This document shows positions 1 to 4,762 of a DNA stretch of 5,104 nt, in pieces. The translations under genes were made by a program, and so were the position numbers. Within the stretch, counting starts at the first letter, position 1; every line of letters starts with the position of its first letter. Where the stretch lies: assembly GCA_949127925.1 (NCBI GenBank), contig CASBQX010000013.1, positions 1 through 5,104 on the forward strand. The letters are read 5' to 3'. Source of the stretch: Synechococcales cyanobacterium PMM_0002 (GTDB lineage Bacteria > Cyanobacteriota > Cyanobacteriia > Elainellales > Elainellaceae). The notes under the pieces are model-generated. The model was not told the origin of the DNA. It did no database searches and saw only the letters and a list, made by a program, of their open reading frames with translations.

Positions 1-143
1 CCCCAGCAGGGGACGAAGCCCGTCCCCCACACCCCCTCCGCAAGGGCGCATCGGTGCGGCTCAAACGTTGCTGGGAACGCTATGCACACAGGGCAGGGGT
101 ATGTGGTTTTCCGCAAAGCCGGGAAATAATTTGGTTTAGGATT
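1..143. repeat. GC-rich intergenic repeat-like segment with a 7-bp hairpin
   Basis: This non-coding stretch lies downstream of the response regulator gene and is cut by the window edge. GGGGACG at 9-15 and CGTCCCC at 21-27 form a perfect 7-bp inverted repeat around a 5-nt loop. A smaller CGCA/TGCG hairpin (47-50 and 55-58) follows. The C-run composition around the hairpin resembles dispersed palindromic repeats common between cyanobacterial genes; that family assignment is from memory, not a search. No T-tract follows on the minus strand, so I do not call it a terminator. No histidine kinase reading frame begins here. Confidence 0.45.
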
Positions 144-842
144 CTACTCGTCGCTGCCCCCCGCCGACCCAAACCGATAGCCTTTGCCATAGACCGTATG
201 GATCAACGGCAGATCTCGCTTGGTTTCAATCTTGCGGCGCAGCAGCCGAATTTGAGCCGCTAATACATTACTGCTGGGCTGTTCACCCTCACCCCAGAGC
301 TGCTGCTGAATTTGGCTGTGGGTGAGTAATTGATTCGGATGACGCATCAAATAAGCCAGTAGCTGGCTTTCCTTTTCCGATAGCTCAATGGCGCGGCCTT
401 GCCCATAGGCCACCTGATTGTCCAGATCCAGTTCTAGATCCTCCACCCGCAGCCGCGTATTGGTTATACCTGGTTCTAGCGTCGGCGGACGACGCAGCAA
501 GGCGCGCACCCGTGCCATTAACTCTCGCAGTTCAAACGGTTTAATTAAATAGTCATCGGCTCCTGCATCCAGCCCAGCCACGCGATCGTCGATCGTGTCT
601 TTGGCCGTCAGAAACAGTACAGGGGTGGTGTCGCCCCGCGCCCGCAGCTGTTTGCAGATTTCTAGCCCATTTTGATGCGGCAACATCCAATCTAAAATCA
701 GCAGGTCATACGCTCCGGCGATCGCCCGCTGACTGCCCTCTGCCCCATCATGCGCCACATCAACCTGATATCCCTCTTTGGCCAACATCCGGGTCAGGGG
801 ATCGGTCAATTCCGCTTCATCATCCACGAGTAGAATCTGCAT
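144..842 (-). CDS. OmpR/PhoB-family two-component response regulator
   Basis: This is a cytoplasmic transcription factor controlled by phosphorylation from a sensor kinase. The 232-residue length is normal for the OmpR/PhoB class. Residues 1-115 are a receiver domain: acidic pocket D7-D8-E9, phospho-acceptor D51 in LLILDWMLP, switch Thr79, and Lys101 in the usual KPF motif. Residues about 130-226 are a winged-helix DNA-binding domain with the typical LSEKESQLLAYLMRHP start and an ending in HTVYGKGYRF. All key phosphorylation residues are intact, so it should be a functional regulator. The ATG start puts the DDE pocket at the usual distance from the N-terminus; I see no good Shine-Dalgarno before it, and a TACAAT box sits only 7 nt upstream. 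No histidine kinase lies next to it inside the window, so its partner is either beyond the left edge or elsewhere. It is divergent from an acetyltransferase gene 53 bp away. I cannot assign an ortholog name such as RppA or RpaB from motifs alone. Confidence 0.95.
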   Translation of the reverse strand: MQILLVDDEAELTDPLTRMLAKEGYQVDVAHDGAEGSQRAIAGAYDLLILDWMLPHQNGLEICKQLRARGDTTPVLFLTAKDTIDDRVAGLDAGADDYLIKPFELRELMARVRALLRRPPTLEPGITNTRLRVEDLELDLDNQVAYGQGRAIELSEKESQLLAYLMRHPNQLLTHSQIQQQLWGEGEQPSSNVLAAQIRLLRRKIETKRDLPLIHTVYGKGYRFGSAGGSDE

Positions 843-849
843 GGAAGCT

Positions 850-868
850 ATTGTAGTGTACGGCGTAC
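850..868 (-). promoter_or_regulatory. Possible -10 box and palindrome upstream of the response regulator
   Basis: On the minus strand TACAAT (plus 850-855) is a five-of-six match to a sigma-70 -10 box, 7 nt before the ATG, which would give a nearly leaderless mRNA. Immediately upstream is the perfect palindrome GTACGGCGTAC (858-868; 5-bp arms, 1-nt centre), placed where an operator would control this promoter. No convincing -35 box is seen. The palindrome is observed; promoter and operator roles are inferred. Confidence 0.3.
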
Positions 869-870
869 GA

Positions 871-894
871 CTCGCGATTTAACTCCCGATTTAA
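871..894. repeat. Two abutting 12-bp direct repeats before the acetyltransferase start
   Basis: Two copies of CTC(G/C)CGATTTAA lie head to tail at 871-882 and 883-894, identical at 11 of 12 positions, and end one base before the ATG at 896. OmpR-family regulators commonly bind direct repeats spaced about one helical turn apart, so this could be the binding site of the divergent regulator. The repeat also occupies the place where a ribosome binding site would be, which leaves the acetyltransferase start without one. The repeat is observed; its role is inferred. Confidence 0.4.
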
Positions 895-895
895 T

Positions 896-1942
896 ATGTA
901 TCGTTTGATTGCAATTCAAACCACCTCTGACCTGATCCCTGGCCTGAACCCTAACTGGGAGCATATGGCACAGTGTGACGGCTTGCCATTACTAGACCCG
1001 CAGCTACTCAAGCGCCATGCTCCCGATGCCCACTGGGTCTTGCTGCAAGATCAGTGCATCGCCGGACATTGCTCTCTTTGGTGGCGCGAGGTACCGCCCG
1101 ATCCCCGCGCAGCGCTGGGGCTAATCGGCCATTACAATGTGCGCGATGGTGAGGCGGCGCAGATTTTGCTCGATCACGCCTGTGAGCAGTTGGCACAACA
1201 AGGATGTGCGATCGCCATTGCGCCGATGGATGGCAATACCTGGCGACCCTATCGGCTGCTGAGCCAGCGCGGCAGTGAGCCTAGCTTTTTCCTAGAACCC
1301 GATAATCCAGATCAATGGTGCGGCCAGTTTCGGGCGGCTGGCTTTACGCCGCTAGCCAACTATAGCTCTGCGCTCAATCCTCACCTAGTTGCAGATCCGA
1401 TGCAGCTTGATCCCCGTCTGTCAGCCGTCAGCGATCGCCTCTACCACGCTGGGATTCGGGTGCGATCGCTGCTCAACCCGCAATTGTTCGAGTCAGAGCT
1501 AAAGCGGATTCACCAACTGGCGCTGATCAGCTTTCGCTGCAACTTCCTCTACACTCCTATTTCACAGGCCGAATTTATTGCTCAATACAGCCAAATTCAG
1601 CCGTATGTTGCACCCGAACTAGTGCTGTTGGCCGAACATCATGGGCAGCTAGTCGGTTTTTTGTTTGCTATTCCCGACTTGCTTCAGGTAAAACGCGGCG
1701 AGCCCATCAACACCATCATCATTAAAACAGTTGCAGTCTTACCGGGACGGATTTACGCCGGACTGGGAAACTTGCTGGTGGCACAAGTGCAGGCGATCGC
1801 CCATCAACGCGGCTACACCCGCGCTATCCATGCCCTCATGCATAGCGCCAACCATTCGACTAACCTCAGTCAGCGCTATGCCCAAACGATTAGGGGGTAT
1901 ACGCTGTATGAAAAAAGAATCAAGGAGAAAACTCTTTCGTAG
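896..1942 (+). CDS. GNAT-like N-acetyltransferase, two-domain form
   Basis: The 348-residue length suggests two GNAT-like halves, a layout seen in a bacterial group of uncharacterised acetyltransferases. The N-terminal half (about 20-160) carries LIGHYNVRD at 76-84, an alpha-helix, then IAPMDGNTWRPYR at 108-120. The C-terminal half (about 200-340) has the stronger fold signal: beta strands LVLLAEHHGQLVGFLFAIPD (242-261) and IIIKTVAVLP (274-283), then RIYAGLGNLL (285-294), a degenerate form of the acetyl-CoA pyrophosphate loop, followed by a helix and the conserved-looking IHALMHSANHSTNLSQRYA (311-329). Acetyl-CoA would be the donor; the acceptor (small molecule, peptide or protein) cannot be read from sequence. 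No Shine-Dalgarno precedes the ATG; Met24 (965) is an alternative start, but the residues between look like part of the domain. The gene holds four of the seven HIP1 sites, consistent with long residence in this genome. It faces the DoxX gene tail to tail. Confidence 0.8.
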   Translation: MYRLIAIQTTSDLIPGLNPNWEHMAQCDGLPLLDPQLLKRHAPDAHWVLLQDQCIAGHCSLWWREVPPDPRAALGLIGHYNVRDGEAAQILLDHACEQLAQQGCAIAIAPMDGNTWRPYRLLSQRGSEPSFFLEPDNPDQWCGQFRAAGFTPLANYSSALNPHLVADPMQLDPRLSAVSDRLYHAGIRVRSLLNPQLFESELKRIHQLALISFRCNFLYTPISQAEFIAQYSQIQPYVAPELVLLAEHHGQLVGFLFAIPDLLQVKRGEPINTIIIKTVAVLPGRIYAGLGNLLVAQVQAIAHQRGYTRAIHALMHSANHSTNLSQRYAQTIRGYTLYEKRIKEKTLS

Positions 1943-1970
1943 GAAGAACCATAATGGACGCTGCCATACT

Positions 1971-1997
1971 CTTACTGGCTTGCAGTGCCCAGTCAAG
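1971..1997. terminator. Weak hairpin in the convergent gap, possible bidirectional terminator
   Basis: CTTACTGG (1971-1978) can pair with CCAGTCAAG (1989-1997) as eight base pairs with one bulged base and a 10-nt loop. It sits in the 78-bp gap between the ends of the acetyltransferase and DoxX genes, where a terminator serving both strands would be expected. Only TTAATTT follows on the plus strand rather than a real T-tract, so factor-independent termination is doubtful. Confidence 0.25.
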
Positions 1998-2020
1998 TTA
2001 ATTTCGCACTACGTCTTGCA

Positions 2021-2557
2021 CTACTTGGAGGTCAGTTCAGGAGTCTGGTATGAGCTTTTTGAGGTTTCAGGAGTCTGAACCGATTGGCCTACCGCAGATG
2101 CATTTAACCAACCGCTGAGTAGGGCATCGACTGAGAACAGACCGCCACCGTTGACAGTGAAGAATAAGAAGCAGGCGGCGTAAAGCATCGACAGTTCTAG
2201 ATAAGGGATGCTAAACCCTGCCACTTTGATGTGGTGGTACATGGCAACAGCCATCGTTGAAAACAGTCCTAGAGCGGCTGGTCGCGTAAACAAACCCAAT
2301 GCCAGCAGAGGGGCGCAGCTGACCTCGGTGAGAGCGGCAACGTAGCTAAAGAAGATGGGAAACGGCAAACCGATAACTTTAACGTAGGCTTCGGCGAAGC
2401 TGTTGATGTCTGCCAGCTTATCTAAGCCGTTGTGAATCATGACTAAACCTGCCACCATGCGCAGAACCGTCCATGCAGCTTGGGACGGGTAAGTGGGCGA
2501 AAAAATTGGCTGTAAGACAGTCGTTAGTAAGCTTGTAAGGCGCTGAGTAGTGCTCAT
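2021..2557 (-). CDS. DoxX-family integral membrane protein
   Basis: The 178-residue product is a four-helix inner-membrane protein of the DoxX/DoxD-like family. Predicted membrane segments are at about 27-44, 66-88, 92-110 and 118-138. Family hallmarks visible are RMVAGLVMIHNGLDKL (33-48), GLPFPIFFSYVAALTEV (63-79), LLALGLFTRPAALGL (84-98) and an acidic ELSMLYAACFLFFTVNGGG stretch (121-139). DoxX relatives have been linked to thiosulfate oxidation in archaea and to redox or oxidative-stress membrane complexes in bacteria; the role of this one is unknown. I chose the ATG at 2557 (MSTTQRL): the frame extends to a TTG at 2647, but that extension runs through an operator-like palindrome and is unlike the family. 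No strong Shine-Dalgarno supports either start. The last 20 residues are a 10-residue duplication containing QTPE twice, outside the membrane core. The neighbouring genes give no functional clue. Confidence 0.85.
   Translation of the reverse strand: MSTTQRLTSLLTTVLQPIFSPTYPSQAAWTVLRMVAGLVMIHNGLDKLADINSFAEAYVKVIGLPFPIFFSYVAALTEVSCAPLLALGLFTRPAALGLFSTMAVAMYHHIKVAGFSIPYLELSMLYAACFLFFTVNGGGLFSVDALLSGWLNASAVGQSVQTPETSKSSYQTPELTSK
2036..2077. repeat. Perfect 12-bp direct repeat at 30-bp spacing in the DoxX 3' end
   Basis: TTCAGGAGTCTG occurs at 2036-2047 and again at 2066-2077. The 30-bp spacing is a multiple of three, so it encodes a 10-residue tandem repeat (residues 159-168 and 169-178 of the DoxX protein, both with QTPE). 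It looks like a recent in-frame slippage duplication in a disordered Ser/Thr-rich tail. Confidence 0.7.
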
Positions 2558-2610
2558 AGGATGTAGAGGTATCCGAGGGTGGAATTTTAAAGTCAGGAGC
2601 AGTGAAGGTA

Positions 2611-2650
2611 AACAAAAGATGCATGTCTTTGTTAAGTAATATAACAAAGA
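2611..2650 (-). promoter_or_regulatory. Operator-like palindrome with a third half-site, upstream of DoxX gene
   Basis: TCTTTGTTA (2626-2634) and TAACAAAGA (2642-2650) are perfect 9-bp inverted arms around a 7-nt AT-rich centre. A third, slightly altered half-site AACAAAAGA lies at 2611-2619 in the opposite orientation to the first arm, so half-site centres are about 15-16 bp apart. On the minus strand the palindrome's centre holds TATATT (plus 2638-2643), a plausible -10 box about 80 nt before the DoxX ATG. A repressor bound here would cover that box. No good -35 is visible. The symmetry is seen directly; promoter and repressor roles are inferred. Confidence 0.5.
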
Positions 2651-2749
2651 TTAATTAATTTTGGCTAGGTCTTAGAGCAGCTTTTTTGCGTCAAATCTAT
2701 TCGGCAAAGCAATTTCACTCGTGCAGGAGGCGATCCGCGCTGTGCGCAT

Positions 2750-2779
2750 GGTGGGGGCGAACGGACGTTCGCCCCTACC
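2750..2779. repeat. 30-bp GC-rich inverted repeat, cyanobacterial REP/MITE style
   Basis: Two 14-bp arms (2750-2763 and 2766-2779) match as an inverted repeat with one mismatch around a 2-nt centre; the inner ten bases, GGGGCGAACG against CGTTCGCCCC, are perfect. Sequences of this GGGGCGAACG/CGTTCGCCCC type are, to my knowledge, scattered in many copies through cyanobacterial intergenic DNA. There is no T-tract, so it is not an obvious terminator. Just upstream GCGC-TGT-GCGC (2737-2747) adds a second small palindrome. Confidence 0.7.
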
Positions 2780-2931
2780 GAAGAATGGCGGAGTTATTTA
2801 ATTCTCATTCCTTAATCATTTGTAGAGGGTGTATGGTTCAAGCCTGATTACGGTTGATGACCAAACGGTTCATTCTGTAGCGTTCGGGTTAAAAATAGAA
2901 GCATAGAAACGAGAAGCAAATACTCTTCATC

Positions 2932-3678
2932 ATGCTTCACCCCACCACTCCTACTCCCACTCCTATACCTACTATTAGTGCTTTCCCGCTAGCGGCATTT
3001 GTGCCACCGCCTGCGGTATTGCTGCGCAATATAGCGATGGTGTATGACAGTGAAGCCGAACCGTTTCAGGCATTAAAAGCGATTGACCTGACGATTCCTG
3101 CGGGTACGGTGCAGCTGGTGATGAGTCCCGCCGGAGCCGGAAAAACAACGTTACTGCTGATTGTGGCAGAGCTGCTGACCCCAACCACCGGGCAGGTGGA
3201 ACTATTGGGTCAATCACTGCACCAGATGTCTCGCTCACAGCTTGCCCAGTTTCGGTTGCAGCATATGGGCATCGTCTTTCAAGACAACAACTTATTGCAT
3301 ACGCTGACGGCACTCGAAAACGTAGAAGTGGCGCTCAACTTGAAAGGGATTCATGGGAATAGTTGCCATCGTCAGGCGCGGAGGTTATTAGAGAGCGTTG
3401 GCCTCGGCGATAAACTCAACCATTTGCCACGGCAGCTTTCGGGTGGGCAGATGCAGCGAGTAGGCGTGGCCCGTGCCCTAGCCGAGAAACCTCAGCTAAT
3501 CATTGCCGACGAACCCACGGCGGCTTTAGATTCTACAAATGGGCGGCTGGTCACAGATTTGCTATGCAATTTGGCTCGCGAGGAAGGCTGCACGGTGCTG
3601 ATCGCCACTCATGACGAGCGAATTATGTCTTTTTCAGATCGGATTGTATATCTGGAAGATGGGATGCTGAGGGTTTAA
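2932..3678 (+). CDS. ABC transporter ATP-binding protein, DevA/LolD/MacB type
   Basis: This is the cytoplasmic motor subunit of an ABC exporter of the type that works with a MacB-like permease and often a membrane-fusion protein. In the 248 residues the motifs are in order: P-loop SPAGAGKTT (65-73), Q-loop VFQDNN with Q117, signature LSGGQ (169-173), Walker B LIIADE with D193 and E194, D-loop ALD (198-200) and switch His227 in THD. The spacing and the ADEPTAALD and DRIVYLEDG stretches resemble cyanobacterial DevA, the ATPase of the heterocyst glycolipid exporter DevBCA. Two things are odd. The first P-loop Gly is Ser65 (GPSGSGKT in typical relatives), although Lys71 and Thr72 are intact. The first about 25 residues are Pro/Thr-rich with no counterpart in the family, so the true start could be the GTG codon at 3001 (Val24). 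No permease or HlyD-like partner gene lies within the window, making it an orphan subunit here. The ATG lacks a well-placed Shine-Dalgarno. Confidence 0.88.
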   Translation: MLHPTTPTPTPIPTISAFPLAAFVPPPAVLLRNIAMVYDSEAEPFQALKAIDLTIPAGTVQLVMSPAGAGKTTLLLIVAELLTPTTGQVELLGQSLHQMSRSQLAQFRLQHMGIVFQDNNLLHTLTALENVEVALNLKGIHGNSCHRQARRLLESVGLGDKLNHLPRQLSGGQMQRVGVARALAEKPQLIIADEPTAALDSTNGRLVTDLLCNLAREEGCTVLIATHDERIMSFSDRIVYLEDGMLRV

Positions 3679-3866
3679 AGACCCTATAGCCTCTCTCACG
3701 GCGGGGCATTGGCAGGTGAGATTTCCGTCCCGTCTACTCCTGCTTTCGTGTAGGCAGTCTGAAGATTTACTTCTATCCTGGATGTATTGGCGTTTCGCCG
3801 CTGCTTAGCGTCACCTTTTAGCGTAGAGTCAGTGTCGAGTGCCAGACGTTCACAGCGTGAGGAACA
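3679..3866. other. 188-bp intergenic gap with small repeats only
   Basis: The gap separates the ATPase gene from the phasin-like gene. AGGGT/ACCCT (3670-3674 and 3681-3685) makes a 5-bp stem across the ATPase stop codon, without a T-tract. GGCG-TTT-CGCC (3789-3799) is a tiny hairpin, and TTAGCGT occurs twice 13 bp apart (3805 and 3818). No convincing promoter boxes are seen, although the size suggests the next gene has its own. Confidence 0.4.
3859..3863 (+). promoter_or_regulatory. Shine-Dalgarno that decides the start of the phasin-like gene
   Basis: GAGGA at 3859-3863 is the clearest ribosome binding site in the window. It is only 3 nt from the first ATG (3867) but 9 nt from the second in-frame ATG (3873), an ideal distance. 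It therefore favours the start at 3873, giving MAGFGDLVQ. Confidence 0.6.
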
Positions 3867-3872
3867 ATGGCC

Positions 3873-4250
3873 ATGGCTGGATTTGGAGATCTGGTGCAAA
3901 AGGCGTTTTATCTAGGGGTGGGGCTAGCGTCCTACGCCGGGGAGAAAGCTGGCAGCACGTTGGGTGACTTGCGATCGCAGGTACAAAAGTTAGCGGATGA
4001 AATGGTGGCACGGGGCGAGATTAGTGCCGAAGAAGCCAAGCGCATGGTAGAAGAAATGCTCGTTCGGGCACAGCAACCTGCCAACCAATCGCCCAGTCCC
4101 ACAGGCCAAAAGCCAGCGGAACCACGGCGGATCGAAATCCTTACCGATGAGGAGGTTCCGGCTAAATCACCCGCATCCAGTGCGGCTGACGAACTGCGAC
4201 AACAGGTAGAACAACTGCAAGCAGAACTGCGGCGGCTAAAACGGGACTAG
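3873..4250 (+). CDS. Small phasin-like helical protein with C-terminal coiled coil
   Basis: The 125-residue product resembles conserved cyanobacterial proteins that are uncharacterised or labelled phasin-like (compare the polyhydroxyalkanoate granule-associated proteins). Residues 1-25 (FGDLVQKAFYLGVGLASYAGEKAG) form a mildly hydrophobic amphipathic helix. Residues 31-68 are a charged helix with the LRSQVQKLADEMVARGEIS..EAKRMVEEML pattern typical of COG3937-type phasins. A Pro/Ser-rich linker (69-103) follows, then a short coiled coil, ELRQQVEQLQAELRRLKRD (107-125). There is no signal peptide, transmembrane segment or catalytic motif, so a scaffold or surface-binding role is more likely than an enzyme. 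I chose the second of two close ATGs because of the ribosome binding site; starting at 3867 would add two residues. No PHA synthase gene is nearby, so a PHA role is not supported by context. The gene contains a HIP1 site at 3971 and is followed 98 bp later by another small gene in the same direction. Confidence 0.8.
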   Translation: MAGFGDLVQKAFYLGVGLASYAGEKAGSTLGDLRSQVQKLADEMVARGEISAEEAKRMVEEMLVRAQQPANQSPSPTGQKPAEPRRIEILTDEEVPAKSPASSAADELRQQVEQLQAELRRLKRD

Positions 4251-4253
4251 TTC

Positions 4254-4297
4254 GATTTGAATCGGGTTTGAATTTGATTTGAATCTGATTTGAATCA
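4254..4297. repeat. Four 11-bp tandem direct repeats between two small genes
   Basis: Four units lie head to tail at 4254, 4265, 4276 and 4287. The core TTTGAAT falls at 4256, 4267, 4278 and 4289, an exact 11-bp period. Units 1, 3 and 4 share GATTTGAATC; unit 2 starts GGTTTGAATT. Each GATT-TG-AATC unit is itself a short palindrome. They begin just after the phasin-like stop codon and lie about 50 bp before the next start. An 11-bp period places every unit on the same face of the helix, as in tandem sites of PhoB/OmpR-type regulators, but slippage is an equally simple origin. Confidence 0.8.
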
Positions 4298-4309
4298 ACC
4301 GGGTGGTTG
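4296..4309. other. Small hairpin after the 11-bp repeats
   Basis: CAACC (4296-4300) and GGTTG (4305-4309) form a 5-bp stem with loop GGGT directly after the repeat array. It could be a pause or processing element between the two small genes. No T-tract follows, so it is not a canonical terminator. Confidence 0.3.
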
Positions 4310-4348
4310 TAGGAATCGAAATAGGACTCTAGGTGGAACTGTAAGGCA

Positions 4349-4762
4349 ATGTTGGAATCGTTTGCGCAGGAAGTAGAGCGGCTGTTAGAAGAATTTGCCA
4401 AAGGTGCCAATGAGGCGGTGGATACGCTATTTGAGTGGTCGGATGAGGTGGTCGATCAATTCGTCGATCAGTTAAATGAGGCGATCGCCCCCGAATTAAC
4501 TGAATTTGAGCAACAGCTAGGCACCTGGATTGAGCCATTTATCCAAGCCATGGGCGGCGTTGAAAGCACCCTAACAGACTCGGTGCAGCCCTTCACTCAA
4601 ACCGTAGAACCAATGCTAAATCAGCATCCTGCGTGTGTAGGCTGCCGTAATTACCACGGCCAAGCCTATGGTGGCACTATGCTGGTGTGCGGTATGCACC
4701 CCTCGGGCTGGGAGTCGGAGCAATGCCCCGACTGGGAATCGACCTGGAGCGCCGGGGACTAA
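4349..4762 (+). CDS. Acidic helical protein with C-terminal Cys/His cluster, unknown function
   Basis: I do not recognise a named family for this 137-residue protein, though the C-terminal pattern recalls uncharacterised cyanobacterial proteins. Residues 1-90 are strongly acidic and helical (for example VERLLEEFAKGANEAVDTLFEW and VVDQFVDQLNEAI), with no signal peptide or membrane segment. Residues 93-130 form a compact domain with C96-x2-C99-x3-H103, C114-x2-H117 and C126, ending in CPDWE. Six potential ligands in this spacing suggest a structural zinc or other metal site; an Fe-S or redox role cannot be excluded. The ATG has two weak Shine-Dalgarno candidates: AGGTGG at 4331-4336 (12 nt away) and TAAGG at 4342-4346 (2 nt away). 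It follows the phasin-like gene on the same strand and may be co-transcribed with it. It contains a HIP1 site at 4481, so it looks native. Confidence 0.8.
   Translation: MLESFAQEVERLLEEFAKGANEAVDTLFEWSDEVVDQFVDQLNEAIAPELTEFEQQLGTWIEPFIQAMGGVESTLTDSVQPFTQTVEPMLNQHPACVGCRNYHGQAYGGTMLVCGMHPSGWESEQCPDWESTWSAGD

Larger units (their letters stand above)
2558..2931. other. 374-bp divergent intergenic region between DoxX and ABC ATPase genes
   Basis: This region must hold the promoters of both divergent genes. It contains the 9-7-9 palindrome with an extra half-site (2611-2650) on the DoxX side and the 30-bp GC-rich inverted repeat (2750-2779) in the middle. On the ATPase side, GGTTCA or GGTTGA motifs recur at 2835, 2852 and 2867, an irregular 15-17 bp spacing that may be chance. 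I find no convincing -35/-10 pair for the ATPase gene, and no tRNA or other recognised RNA gene. Confidence 0.6.
718..4488. repeat. Seven HIP1 octamers scattered through the window
   Basis: GCGATCGC occurs at 718-725, 1208-1215, 1431-1438, 1462-1469, 1793-1800, 3971-3978 and 4481-4488, all inside coding sequence. HIP1 is over-represented in many cyanobacterial genomes, so this supports the taxonomic call. None falls between 1801 and 3970. Confidence 0.85.

Noticed and set aside
54..263. 69-residue open frame on the plus strand
   Set aside because: Most of it lies antisense to the response regulator and its sequence shows no domain-like features.
1731..2078. 115-residue open frame overlapping the end of the acetyltransferase
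   Set aside because: It is in another frame of a well-supported gene and its composition is not protein-like.
2558..2647. 30-residue N-terminal extension of the DoxX protein starting at a TTG codon
   Set aside because: The extension uses TTG, runs through the operator-like palindrome and has no ribosome binding site; the ATG at 2557 gives normal family length.
2672..2694. Promoter with minus-strand TTGACG as -35 for the DoxX gene
   Set aside because: No acceptable -10 box lies 15-19 nt downstream (GACCTA at best).
2830..2855. tRNA T-arm-like GGTTCAAGCC
   Set aside because: The flanking bases do not form the required 5-bp stem and no acceptor or anticodon arm can be placed.
3670..3685. Terminator after the ABC ATPase gene
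   Set aside because: A 5-bp AGGGT/ACCCT stem spanning the stop codon with no T-run is too weak.
3696..3899. 67-residue open frame on the minus strand
   Set aside because: It overlaps the start of the phasin-like gene antisense, has no recognisable domain and no ribosome binding site.
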